Below are positions 47,327 to 55,345 of a stretch of 64,000 bases of DNA, in pieces. The position numbers and the translations under genes were made by a program. The stretch covers positions 558,001-622,000 of the forward strand of contig NZ_WBOF01000001.1 of NCBI RefSeq assembly GCF_009569385.1. Direction: 5' to 3'. The DNA is from Streptomyces kaniharaensis. Its GTDB lineage: Bacteria; Actinomycetota; Actinomycetes; Streptomycetales; Streptomycetaceae. Numbering within the stretch: position 1 is the stretch's first letter; each line of letters begins with the position of its first letter. The notes beneath the pieces were generated by a model. The model was not told the DNA's origin, ran no database searches, and saw nothing but the letters and a program-made list of their open reading frames with translations.

Positions 47327-48666
47327 GCGGTGCTGCGTCCGGTCTGCTGGGCGAGTTGCTTGGCGGCGTCCTGGAGGACGGCGGCCGGGTCGCCGCCCTT
47401 GAGGAAGACCTTGGTCTGGGCGTCGCTGGCGAGCTTGAGGGCACGGGCGTAGTCGCCGGAGTAGTTGGTGGGGTCGCCGCCGTCGACGGCCAGGTCGGCG
47501 AAGGTCCTCAGGACGGGCTGGCCGCCGTAGAAGGTGCTCGGCGCGGAGTACATCGGGTCGGCGTAGGCCTCGGTGAGGGCGGGGAAGACGCCGCCGGCGG
47601 TGAACATGCTGTTCACGGAGGCGGTGCGGGTGAGCGCGTACTCGACGAACTTCCAGGCGGCGCGGCGGCGCGGGCTGGAGGCGGCGACGGCGAGGTGGGT
47701 GGAGTTGACCAGGGCGGTGCGCTTGCCGCCGGCGATGACGGCAGGGGGCTTGGTGAGCCGCCAGTTGCCGCTCTGGTCGGCGAACTTGGTCTCCAGGTAG
47801 TGCGCGGCCCAGGCGGGCATCGGGGCGACGGCGAGCCTGCCGGCCTTCATCAGGGTGGCCCAGCCCTGGTCTCCGGGGGCGTCCGCGATCAGCCCGGCGT
47901 CGTCCAGCCGCTTGACGGTGGCGAGGGCGCGGACGTCCGGCTCCGAGCCGAAGGTGATTCTGCCCTGGAGGTCGAAGTAGAACGCGCCCTGGAGCTGCAT
48001 CAGGGACTGCAGGAAGTCCAGGTCGGGGTCGGGGTTGGCGGCCTTGTTGATGCCGATGAGGGAGATGCCGGGGTTGGCGGCCTTGAACCGGTCGGCGGCC
48101 GCGACCAGGTCGTCCCAGGTGGCGAGGCCGGCGGGGTCGATCCCGGCCTTGTCGAAGTAGTCCTTGCGGTAGAAGAAGCCGAGCGGGTTGACCTCCCAGG
48201 GCAGCGCGTAGGCATGGCCGTCCTTGCCGGTGACAACCGGCCACAGGCCCTTGGCGAACTTGTCCTTGTAGGAGTCGGCGCCGTACTCGGAGAGGTTGGC
48301 CAGGCCGCCGGGGAACTTCTCCAGGTAGCCGGGCAGGTAGTCGCAGCCGATGTGCAGGACGTCGCCGAGGCCCTGGCCGCCGGCCGCGAGGCCCACGGTG
48401 ATCTTGTCCCAGATGGCCGGGTTGCCGATGTCCTGGACGTCGACCTTGATGCCCGGGTTGTCCTTCTCGAACGCCGGGACGACCCCGCGCAGAGCGGCGG
48501 CGGCCGTGGCCCAGGACCAGACGGTGACCGTGCCGGTGTCGGCGTCCCCGCCCGAGGCGCTCCCGGAGCCGGAGTAGCCGCAGGCCGCGAGAGCGCTGCC
48601 CGTGGCCAGGGCCAGCAGGCCGGCCCCAGAGGCGCGGAGCAGATCACGACGTGAAAGGTGTGACAT
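47323..48666 (-). CDS. Sugar-binding lipoprotein of the ABC importer
   Basis: 447 residues. The signal peptide has a twin-arginine-like SRRDLLRASG start and a lipobox ALAAC (Cys near 29), then an extracellular solute-binding protein family 1 domain (TVWSWATAAAALRGVVPAFEK, GHAYALPWEVNPLGFFYRKD). First gene of the binding protein-permease-permease-alpha-galactosidase-lacI operon. GGGAGG lies before the ATG, and a perfect palindrome sits 16-29 bp upstream of it. Ligand inferred from the downstream enzyme, not from the sequence. Confidence 0.94.
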   Translation of the reverse strand: MSHLSRRDLLRASGAGLLALATGSALAACGYSGSGSASGGDADTGTVTVWSWATAAAALRGVVPAFEKDNPGIKVDVQDIGNPAIWDKITVGLAAGGQGLGDVLHIGCDYLPGYLEKFPGGLANLSEYGADSYKDKFAKGLWPVVTGKDGHAYALPWEVNPLGFFYRKDYFDKAGIDPAGLATWDDLVAAADRFKAANPGISLIGINKAANPDPDLDFLQSLMQLQGAFYFDLQGRITFGSEPDVRALATVKRLDDAGLIADAPGDQGWATLMKAGRLAVAPMPAWAAHYLETKFADQSGNWRLTKPPAVIAGGKRTALVNSTHLAVAASSPRRRAAWKFVEYALTRTASVNSMFTAGGVFPALTEAYADPMYSAPSTFYGGQPVLRTFADLAVDGGDPTNYSGDYARALKLASDAQTKVFLKGGDPAAVLQDAAKQLAQQTGRSTA

Positions 48667-48681
48667 TGCATTCCTCCCGAG

Positions 48682-48695
48682 TTTGAACGTTCAAA
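48682..48695. promoter_or_regulatory. LacI-type operator upstream of the sugar importer operon
   Basis: TTTGAACGTTCAAA is a perfect 14-bp palindrome with a central CG, the usual form of a LacI/GalR operator, in an A/T-rich 60-bp patch directly ahead of the binding-protein ribosome site. The LacI-family gene at the end of the same operon is the likely ligand. Confidence 0.72.
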
Positions 48696-48748
48696 TCCAC
48701 AAAACAAACCAGAACCAAACAGGTTCGGACGGGGCGGAGACAGCAAAC

Positions 48749-48795
48749 GCCCGCCCTCCGCACCCCGTCAACCCCTGGGCGCACGGAGGGCGGGC
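48749..48795 (-). terminator. Hairpin terminator downstream of the 91-residue protein gene
   Basis: GCCCGCCCTCCG (48749-48760) pairs perfectly with CGGAGGGCGGGC (48784-48795), 48 bp beyond the stop at 48843, separating this transcript from the sugar operon. Confidence 0.65.
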
Positions 48796-48842
48796 TCCGC
48801 AACCGTTCCGTTACCGGACTCCCCGGCACGGGTGCCGCCCGA

Positions 48843-49118
48843 TCATTCGCGAGCCGGGCACAGGTAGATCGGGTGGGGCTCGATCCCGAGGAAGGCGATC
48901 GCGCGTACCGCACCGACCTGGACCAGCTGATGGGCGATCCGTTCGGCAGAGGCCGGGGAGAAGAGGTCGGCGAGGTAGCCGGCCTGGTCGTCGTCCAGCG
49001 GGAGTTGAGCGAGGCTGGTACGGACGGCGTCGAGGGCGTCGGGAAGCCTCGCGAAGGTGGCGGCCTTGGTGATGCCCTTGATCTCGACCGTGACGGGGAA
49101 GGGAAGTTCGGCGCTCAC
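48843..49118 (-). CDS. Small protein of unknown function coupled to a HATPase gene
   Basis: 91 residues, soluble, opening VSAELPFPVTVEIKGITKAATFA, with a helical middle (DALDAVRTSLAQLPLDDDQAGYLADLF) and ending in a cysteine-containing CPARE tail. GTG 49118 overlaps the HATPase stop (GTGA). Small proteins of this type follow the HATPase gene in several streptomycete XRE/DUF397 loci, but I know no function. Coupling suggests that it works with, or modulates, the HATPase. Confidence 0.7.
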   Translation of the reverse strand: MSAELPFPVTVEIKGITKAATFARLPDALDAVRTSLAQLPLDDDQAGYLADLFSPASAERIAHQLVQVGAVRAIAFLGIEPHPIYLCPARE

Positions 49119-49543
49119 TGCCCGCCTCCGACCAGCGCCCACATGGCCTTGCCGATGCCACCCGCGCGGGGGCAGCAGCCCCAGCGGGCAGCGAGCTGGG
49201 AGACCAACCAGAGCCCACGACCGGCCTCGTCGTGTTCGGTGGAGGGGCGCGCCGTGGGTCGGGTGGCGTCGGCGTCGTGGACTTCGACGCGGAGGGCGTC
49301 GGGGTGGAGTTCGAACTGGATGTAGATGAGCCGCCCGGACGGGGTCTTGGCGTGGAGGACCGCGTTGGTGACGAGCTCGCTGAGCACCAACTCGCCGGTT
49401 TCAACGAACAGTTCGCCGTCCGGACGGTCGGCGAGGAAGGAACGGAGCAGCCCTCTGGCCACCCCGACGGACTTTCGGTGCATGGGCAGCCAGCACGAGT
49501 ACTCGCTTGCGGGGGTTGGCGACTTCTCCAGCATTCCGGGCAT
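49115..49543 (-). CDS. HATPase-type ATP-binding protein (anti-sigma-like)
   Basis: 142 residues, HATPase_c_2 fold: ELVLSELVTNAVLHAKT (N box), VEVHDADATRPT (G1) and AGRGLWLVSQLAARWGC (G2). ATG 49543 follows GGAGGAGG; longer starts are unlikely. It is divergent from an XRE-DUF5753 gene followed by DUF397. This triad is the well-known WhiJ-like arrangement of streptomycetes, thought to control development or antibiotic production, with the HATPase possibly acting as a kinase or sequestering partner. Confidence 0.86.
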   Translation of the reverse strand: MPGMLEKSPTPASEYSCWLPMHRKSVGVARGLLRSFLADRPDGELFVETGELVLSELVTNAVLHAKTPSGRLIYIQFELHPDALRVEVHDADATRPTARPSTEHDEAGRGLWLVSQLAARWGCCPRAGGIGKAMWALVGGGQ

Positions 49544-49803
49544 GGCGGGGCCTCCTCCGGGCGTGGCGGGAAAGATCGCGATCCGAAGGGCGGCGAAAGG
49601 CACGGGAATGCCCGAGCAATGAGCCATCAGGATCACGCTGTGTGGTGATGTTCACCACGCTTCGTAGCATGCTCCTTGCCTACCTCTTCGTGCAACACGA
49701 TCCAGCAAAGTGCATATGCTCTTTGAGATCTGATGTGACGAAACCACTTCCGCCACGCCAGACTGTGGCTCGACGACAGAGCGCGACGAGGGGAGGTCGG
49801 AGC

Positions 49804-50661
49804 GTGGCCGCAACACCGACGGTGCGCCGCCGAATGCTGGGTGCGGAACTGCGGAGGATCCGGGAGGGACTCAACCTCAAGGTCGACGACGTAGCAGCCC
49901 GGCTCAGTTGGCACCAGTCCAAGGTCAGCCGGCTGGAGAACGGCCGCCATGGCGTGCGGGCGAACGAGGTCGGGATACTGCTCGACGTCTACGAAGTCAC
50001 TGACCCAGCAACCCGGGAAGCGCTTGCAACGCTGGCGCGCGAGGGCAAGCGCCGGGTGTGGTGGCAGCCGTACTCCGATGTGATCTCACAGCGATACGCC
50101 TCGTTCATCAGCTTCGAGGCGGAGGCCGTGTCGATCCGGAACTTCGAGTCGGCGCTCATCCCAGGACTACTCCAGACCGCCGACTACGCGAGGGCGGTGA
50201 TTCGCGGGCTCCGACCGGAGGCGGCGCCCGAGGTGATCAATGCACTGGTCGATGTGCGCCTGGCTCGGCAGAACGCGGCTCTTCGTCGAGAGGAGCCGCT
50301 GAAGCTCTGGGCAATCGTGGACGAGGCCGCACTTCGGCGGGTAGTCGGAAGCAAAGCTGTCATGGCCAAGCAGCTACAACAGCTCGTCACCGCCTCCAAG
50401 GAGCCACATATCACCTTGCAGGTCGTGCCGTTCGAGGCCGGCGCCCATCCGGGAGTGCTCGGCTCGTTCGTGATCCTGGAATTCCCCGTCCGGAATGATC
50501 TCGACGTGGTGTACACGGAGGCCATGACGAGTAGCCTCTATCTCGAACGGGATGACGACGTTACAGCCCACGACCAGGCGTTTGACCGACTCCGAGCAGC
50601 AGCACTTGATGTCGGGCCGTCACGGCGACTTATCGCGCGGATTGCAAAGGAAATTGAGTGA
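49804..50661 (+). CDS. XRE-family regulator with DUF5753 domain (WhiJ-like)
   Basis: 285 residues: N-terminal helix-turn-helix (GAELRRIREGLNLKVDDVA, HQSKVSRLENG) and C-terminal DUF5753 (SALIPGLLQTADYARAVI, ITLQVVPFEAGAHPG). The DUF5753 part is thought to sense a ligand or partner. GTG 49804 follows GGGGAGG. It overlaps the DUF397 gene by one base (TGATG), an arrangement in which the DUF397 protein commonly modulates the regulator. The 260-bp upstream gap to the divergent HATPase should hold its own operator. Confidence 0.92.
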   Translation: MAATPTVRRRMLGAELRRIREGLNLKVDDVAARLSWHQSKVSRLENGRHGVRANEVGILLDVYEVTDPATREALATLAREGKRRVWWQPYSDVISQRYASFISFEAEAVSIRNFESALIPGLLQTADYARAVIRGLRPEAAPEVINALVDVRLARQNAALRREEPLKLWAIVDEAALRRVVGSKAVMAKQLQQLVTASKEPHITLQVVPFEAGAHPGVLGSFVILEFPVRNDLDVVYTEAMTSSLYLERDDDVTAHDQAFDRLRAAALDVGPSRRLIARIAKEIE

Positions 50662-50864
50662 TGGACACCGAACGGGGCACGGCGTGGCGGAAGAGCACGT
50701 TCAGCGGCGACCAGGGAAACTGCGTTGAGGTAGCCGACGGCTTCGCCGACCTCGTCCCGGTCCGGGACTCGAAGGACCCCAACGGCCCTGCTCTGGTCTT
50801 CCCCGCCGACGCATGGACTGCGTTCGTCACCGGCATCAAGACCGGCCAGTTCCCCAACGCCTGA
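50661..50864 (+). CDS. DUF397 domain protein
   Basis: 67 residues with the DUF397 pattern WRKSTFSGDQGNCVEVADG, VPVRDSKDPNGPALVFPADAW and a short C-terminal helix. Partners of XRE-DUF5753 regulators; in characterised WhiJ-type loci the small protein relieves repression by binding the regulator. It starts at the TGATG overlap with the regulator gene and is followed by a strong terminator. Confidence 0.91.
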   Translation: MDTERGTAWRKSTFSGDQGNCVEVADGFADLVPVRDSKDPNGPALVFPADAWTAFVTGIKTGQFPNA

Positions 50865-50871
50865 ACGCACG

Positions 50872-50906
50872 TGCGCGAGAAGTCGGCCCGGCCGACTTCT
50901 CGCGCA
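50872..50906. terminator. Perfect 16-bp bidirectional terminator
   Basis: TGCGCGAGAAGTCGGC (50872-50887) is exactly complementary to 50891-50906 with a 3-nt loop, located between the convergent DUF397 and tautomerase genes. Confidence 0.87.
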
Positions 50907-50920
50907 GCCCTGCCAGCCGG

Positions 50921-51103
50921 CTACCGATCCGCGGTGAGCTTGCCGGCCGCGCCCCAGTTCTCTGCCGGGTACTCCTGGATCCACACGAACACACTCTCGG
51001 CGGGCACCTCAAGTGCCTCCACGAAGGCGTCGGTGACCTTCTTGACCAGCTGGCGCTTCTGCTCGACCTCGCGCGGGCCCTGCTGGATGGTGACGATCGG
51101 CAT
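50921..51103 (-). CDS. 4-oxalocrotonate tautomerase-family protein
   Basis: 60 residues, the classic short tautomerase: MPIVTIQQGP with the catalytic Pro that becomes N-terminal after Met removal, then KRQLVKKVTDAFVEALEVP and the beta segment SVFVWIQEYPAENW. It should form a hexamer with general acid-base catalysis on enol/keto substrates. Physiological substrate unknown. ATG 51103 follows AGGAG. Stands alone, separated from the LysR gene on the same strand by 99 bp. Confidence 0.86.
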   Translation of the reverse strand: MPIVTIQQGPREVEQKRQLVKKVTDAFVEALEVPAESVFVWIQEYPAENWGAAGKLTADR

Positions 51104-51202
51104 CTTCGGCTCCTAACCGGGTGTTCCTGCCGGGCTTTCCGGCCGAGAACAGTCCACCCGATCGGGCCGCCCGCACCCAGACCCGAATCGCTCTGGCAGC
51201 GA

Positions 51203-52099
51203 TCACGAATCCTGATCGTCCCAGGTCGGGGTCGTCTGGCGGCAGGCTTCCAGGAGCAGCCGGGGAAGCGGGGCGGAGCGCCGTACGGCGATCGAGGTCG
51301 GCAGGGCCAGCGGGGTTCGGCAGGGGCGGAAGGCGATCCGGCGGGCGTTCATCATGCGGGCGTTGGCGGCGTACACCACCGTCCACATCGGGGTTCCGGT
51401 GCCGATCGAGGCCAGGGTGTCCTGCAGGGTGCTGTGGGCCGGGCCGAGGATCGGCCGGAAGCCGGCCTGCGCGCAGGCGTCCATCACCAGGTCCACCAGC
51501 GCCGGGTGGTTGCGGCGTTCGGTCAGCCGGAGTGGCAGGGCGGCGAGTTCCGCGAGTTCGATCTCGGGCTGGTCGGCGAGGGCGTGCCGGGCGGGCAGCG
51601 CGAGCACCAACTCGTCCTGCCAGACGGGCAGGAAACGGAGATCGGCGCTGCTCCCGGCGATGGCACCGCGCACGAAGGCGGCGTCGAGGCGGCCGTCCGC
51701 CAGCCGGGCGAGCCGTTCCCGTACCGGGGTGGAATGAAGTTCGACGCGCACGCCGGGGGCCCGTCGCTGGTAGGTGTCCAGGATCAGGTCGAGCCTCTCA
51801 CCGAGCCCGGTGACGGTGCCGAGCCGGAGCACGGCGGGTGCGGCCAGATCGGCGGCGAGGGCGCGGGCGGCGTCCTCGGCGGCCAGTACGTCCCTGGCGG
51901 CGGGCAGGAAGTGCTCACCGGCCGGGGTCAGCCGGACGTACCGGGGCGAGCGGTCGAACAACTCGACCTTCAACTCCCGCTCCAGACGCCGGACCTGCTG
52001 GCTCACGGCGGGCTGGCCGAGCAGCAGCTTCTCGGCGGCCCGGCCGAAGTGCAGTTCCTCGGCGACGGCGACGAAGCAGCGCAGCTGCCGTAGCTCCAT
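51203..52099 (-). CDS. LysR-family transcriptional regulator
   Basis: 298 residues: N-terminal winged helix (MELRQLRCFVAVAEELHFGR, LLLGQPAVSQQVRRLERELKVELFDR) and a C-terminal LysR substrate-binding domain (about 90-290). ATG 52099 follows AGGGGGA. The nearby tautomerase gene on the same strand is downstream; no divergent enzyme gene marks an obvious target. The effector is unknown. Confidence 0.92.
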   Translation of the reverse strand: MELRQLRCFVAVAEELHFGRAAEKLLLGQPAVSQQVRRLERELKVELFDRSPRYVRLTPAGEHFLPAARDVLAAEDAARALAADLAAPAVLRLGTVTGLGERLDLILDTYQRRAPGVRVELHSTPVRERLARLADGRLDAAFVRGAIAGSSADLRFLPVWQDELVLALPARHALADQPEIELAELAALPLRLTERRNHPALVDLVMDACAQAGFRPILGPAHSTLQDTLASIGTGTPMWTVVYAANARMMNARRIAFRPCRTPLALPTSIAVRRSAPLPRLLLEACRQTTPTWDDQDS

Positions 52100-52200
52100 G
52101 CGGTCCCCCTGCTCGATATGCCGACGACCCATGGTCGCAGGCCGGGACGTGCGGCGACGGGCGCGCCAGAACCTGCCGCAGGGCGCAGCGCTTCGGCTCG

Positions 52201-52668
52201 TCAGTCGAACGTCGGGGAAGGCCGGCCCGCCCGGTCGCCACCTGGTGCCGTCGCCGCGGCGGCCTCCTGAACACCGCAGGTGACCACCGCGCATGTGAAC
52301 GCGATCAGCGGGGCCTGCCAGCCCCACGAGGCGAGCGCGATCACCGCAAGGTTGGGCACCAAGTGGACAGCGGAGACGGCGAACGCCGCCCGCGCCCAAC
52401 CCCCGCCGCTCCCCGGACGGCGCGCGGTCACCTGGTGGCGCCCCCAGAGCAAGGCTGCCACTGCCGCGACGGCGGCCATCACGGCAGCACCCATCCGGGC
52501 CAGGGCGGCATCGGTCACACCGTCAGGGTCGAGCGCGGCCGGATCGGGTGTGTGCACGCTCATCGCGACCACAGTCCAGCCGACGGCCGCGGCACCCAAC
52601 AGGAAGACCAGAACCTTCGCCCGCTGTCCGGACCAAGCCGCCGCAGAACGTGTGATGTTCGATTCCAT
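52201..52668 (-). CDS. Membrane protein of unknown function
   Basis: 155 residues with about four hydrophobic helices: KVLVFLLGAAAVGWTVVAM, GAAVMAAVAAVAALLWG, the AFAVSAVHLVPNLAVIAL stretch and APLIAFTCAVVTCGV. The order resembles small DUF3995-like or unnamed actinomycete membrane proteins, but I cannot assign a family. It lies 101 bp upstream of the lysR gene on the same strand. The 215 bp beyond its start (52669-52883) contain no supported gene. Confidence 0.74.
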   Translation of the reverse strand: MESNITRSAAAWSGQRAKVLVFLLGAAAVGWTVVAMSVHTPDPAALDPDGVTDAALARMGAAVMAAVAAVAALLWGRHQVTARRPGSGGGWARAAFAVSAVHLVPNLAVIALASWGWQAPLIAFTCAVVTCGVQEAAAATAPGGDRAGRPSPTFD

Positions 52669-52883
52669 GCTTCATGCTAAGGGCTGACCCGTAACGCCGG
52701 CGGGGCGTCAGATGGGTGCGCCAGTATGCGCAGCACGGTCATGAGCTTGGCGAAGTCTCCCGGACTCAACCCGGTGAACGGGCCTGTCCGGGACGACTCC
52801 GTCGCCGTGATCACAGCAGGCACGCCGAGCTCATCTCACCCACCACCAGCAGGTACGGGGTGCCCTCATGTCGGGACCGACCT

Positions 52884-53399
52884 CTAGTAGTACCCCTTCG
52901 TGCCGTCGAGAAGCTCCCGGACGATGTCCGCGTGCCCCGCGTGCCGCCCGGTCTCCTCGACAAGGTGGATCAGCATCCAACGGAGGTTGGCGCTGCCGGC
53001 GCGGAAGTCGGGGTGGCGGCCGACATCGTCCAGGGAGGCCGCGGCGACGATCTCGTTGCTGCGGGCACACTGGGCCTCGTACTCCGCGAGGAGCTCGGCG
53101 AGGGGGCGACCGTCGGTGTGCCAGTCGGCGTCGTCGCTCGACTCGTCGCACGACGGGTTCTGCTTCTTGTCACCGCCGAGGAACAACACCTCCAGCCATA
53201 TGTGCTCGGTCCAGCGCATATGGGAGACGAGACCGGCCATCGTCATGGCTGGTGAGGTCGGGATGACCGAGCGGTGCGCGTCCTCGTCGTCCAGCCCCTC
53301 GCACTTCCAGCGCAAGATCTGCCGCTGCAGGTCCAACCAGCCTACGAGCGCGGTCCGTTCGTCCGCTTGGAGCGGGGGGCGTTCCAGTTCCGATGCCAT
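52884..53399 (-). CDS. DinB family protein (DUF664, mycothiol-dependent-like)
   Basis: 171 residues of the DinB four-helix bundle. The three metal-binding histidines are visible: GLVSHMRWTEHIWLE (His in the second helix) and LIHLVEETGRHAGHADI near the C-terminus, matching the DUF664/mycothiol maleylpyruvate isomerase-like branch that often uses a thiol cofactor in actinomycetes. ATG 53399 is the best start although no strong ribosome site is seen. Substrate unknown. Confidence 0.86.
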   Translation of the reverse strand: MASELERPPLQADERTALVGWLDLQRQILRWKCEGLDDEDAHRSVIPTSPAMTMAGLVSHMRWTEHIWLEVLFLGGDKKQNPSCDESSDDADWHTDGRPLAELLAEYEAQCARSNEIVAAASLDDVGRHPDFRAGSANLRWMLIHLVEETGRHAGHADIVRELLDGTKGYY

Positions 53400-53490
53400 A
53401 CCGGCGCACGCTACCGGGACAGTCGGGAGGACGCAGCTGGATTTACGGGACAGCCCTGGCCGCACTCCCACGCGGTGATCGCCCGGTTCC

Positions 53491-54843
53491 TCAGCGCCCG
53501 ACCTCGCGCAGGCGGAAGTCCTCGACCGTCTCACGCCGGATCAGCAGCCGGGCGCGACCGTCCCGCACCGCAGCCACGGCCGGGCGGCCGACCAGGTTGT
53601 AGCCCGACGCCATCGACAGCTGATACGCCCCGGCCGCCGGCACGGCCAGCAGATCGCCCGGGCGCAGGTCGGCGGGCAGGACGGCGTCGCGGACCAGCAC
53701 GTCCCCGGCCTCGCAGTGGCGACCGACCACGTCCACCCGGGCCGCACCCGCCTCCGACCTCCGCCCCACCAACCGCACGCTGTACGGCGATCCGTACAGC
53801 GCCGGGCGCGGGTTGTCGCTCATCCCGCCGTCCACCGCCGCGAAGCAGCGGCCGTCCGAACCATGCTTCACCGACAGCACCCGGTACACCGCCACCCCCG
53901 CCGGCCCGGCCACCGCGCGGCCCGGCTCGACCAGCAGGCGTGGCACCTCCAGATCCGACTCCGCGCAGCGCACCGCCAGCCGGTCGGTCACCCGGACGGC
54001 GAACTCGGCGAGACCCAACTCCTCATCGCCCGGCAGGTAGCGGATGCCGTGGCCGCCGCCGAGGTCCAGCTCGGGCAGCTCGACACCGTGCCGGTCGCGC
54101 ACCTCGACCATCAGCCGCACCAGCGCGTCCACCGCCTCCAGGTACGGCCCGACCTCGGTGATCTGCGAGCCCAAGTGGCAGTGCAGTCCCACCAGTTCGA
54201 GTCCGGGCTGGTCGAGCACCCGGGCGATCGCGTGGGCCGCGTCACCGCCGTCGATCGGGAAGCCGAACTTCTGGCCGCCGACGCCCGTCCGTACCGCCGC
54301 GTGATGGCCGGCCGCGATCCCGGGCACGACCCGGACCAGCACCTTCTGCGGGGTGTCGGCGGCCACCAGCGCGGCCAGCCGGGCGATCTCCGCCGGGCCG
54401 TCGATGACGATCCGGCCCACCCGCAGCCGCCGGGCCAGTCGCAGCTCCGCCGGGGACTTGGCGTTGCCGTGCAGCAGGATCCGCTGCGCCGGGAACCCGG
54501 CCGAGACGGCCAGCCACAGCTCACCGGAGGAGCAGACGTCCAGGCCCAGGCCCTCCTCGGCCACCCAGTCGGCCATCGCGCTGCACAGGAAGGCCTTGGC
54601 CGCGTACAGCACGTCGGCGTGGGGCAGCGCCCGCCGGTACGCGCGGGCGCGGGCCCGCACCTCGGCCTCGTCCAGGACGTACAGGGGCGTGCCGAACCGC
54701 TCGGCGGACTCCGCCAGGCCCACCCCGCCGACCAGCAGGTCCCCGCCCGGGCCGGGCCGCGCCGAGGCCGGCCAGGGCGAGCCGAGCGCGTCGTGCGCAC
54801 CGACGGCAGCGGTCGAGGCGGGAGGGGCGGTCAGCTGGGTCAT
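53491..54843 (-). CDS. lysA: Diaminopimelate decarboxylase-type PLP enzyme
   Basis: 450 residues, fold type III decarboxylase. The PLP lysine is in YAAKAFL (near 82), followed by GLDVCSSGEL, HCHLGSQI, the GGGHG phosphate site and, in the C-terminal barrel, DGGMSDNPRPALYGSPY. It matches LysA, converting meso-diaminopimelate to lysine. An adjacent 57-residue peptide gene upstream, rather than thrA/hom genes, and a Pro/Ala-rich N-terminal extension suggest a second, possibly specialised LysA. The ATG lies 33 bp downstream of that peptide gene's stop. Confidence 0.9.
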   Translation of the reverse strand: MTQLTAPPASTAAVGAHDALGSPWPASARPGPGGDLLVGGVGLAESAERFGTPLYVLDEAEVRARARAYRRALPHADVLYAAKAFLCSAMADWVAEEGLGLDVCSSGELWLAVSAGFPAQRILLHGNAKSPAELRLARRLRVGRIVIDGPAEIARLAALVAADTPQKVLVRVVPGIAAGHHAAVRTGVGGQKFGFPIDGGDAAHAIARVLDQPGLELVGLHCHLGSQITEVGPYLEAVDALVRLMVEVRDRHGVELPELDLGGGHGIRYLPGDEELGLAEFAVRVTDRLAVRCAESDLEVPRLLVEPGRAVAGPAGVAVYRVLSVKHGSDGRCFAAVDGGMSDNPRPALYGSPYSVRLVGRRSEAGAARVDVVGRHCEAGDVLVRDAVLPADLRPGDLLAVPAAGAYQLSMASGYNLVGRPAVAAVRDGRARLLIRRETVEDFRLREVGR

Positions 54844-54876
54844 GGCGGCAACTCCCAGGGAACGTCGAGCGGGTGG

Positions 54877-55050
54877 TCAGTCTTCGAAGTGCATAGCGAA
54901 CCGGCAGTGCGCCGGGCGGGTGCGGTCGCGGTCGGCCGCCGCCGCAGGGGCCGGTTCGGGCGGCTCGGGGCTGTCCTGGCGTCCGGCGGTGGGCAGCAGA
55001 CGGATCGTCCGCTCCGGCGGCTGGTCGACGTCGATGGTGGCGGTGGTCAC
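54877..55050 (-). CDS. 57-residue peptide of unknown function upstream of lysA
   Basis: GTG 55050 is preceded by GAGGAGCTCGCA (AGGAG, 7-nt spacing) and the frame runs to TGA 54877. The peptide begins MTTATIDVDQPPERTIRLLP, has a Pro/Ala-rich middle (EPPEPAPAAAADRDR) and ends RPAHCRFAMHFED. It is only 33 bp from the lysA start, so cotranscription is likely. It has the build of a small precursor or partner peptide (variable middle, defined tail with one Cys), but I do not recognise it. The 295-bp stretch upstream (55051-55345) shows no gene and presumably contains the promoters of this operon and of the divergent stress-protein gene. Confidence 0.62.
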   Translation of the reverse strand: MTTATIDVDQPPERTIRLLPTAGRQDSPEPPEPAPAAAADRDRTRPAHCRFAMHFED

Positions 55051-55345
55051 TGCGAGCTCCTCGGGTCTCGGGGCCGTCGTTCACGGCCCTCGGTTCCAGT
55101 GGAGACCCTCCGCGCACCGATGGCACCCGTCCTTGACGCGCGGCCTACGGATCGGGGGCGGACTTTGACGGCTCCCTGACATTCCCCCGACGCTGGCCCG
55201 TCCCGAACGGCGGGCCGTCAGGGGGCCGTCAAGAAGCGGGCCGCGGGCGTCATGACCGCGTCAGCGGCGGCGCGGACGAGATGGTTCCGGGGTTCACTGG
55301 ATACGACGGAACCGAGAACCCGGAACCACGCGGAGGCGAACGGCC

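Noticed and set aside
46391..48244. Alternative long frame through the binding-protein gene in the frame of the first permease
   Set aside because: The permease begins at ATG 47326 with an ATGA overlap; the upstream part is a shadow of the binding-protein gene.
52669..52883. Minus-strand short frame (about 42 codons, containing TGPFTGLSPGDFAKLMTVLR) that looked like a DUF397-type tail
   Set aside because: No start codon with a ribosome site, an upstream stop close by, and the similarity is too weak; treated as intergenic.
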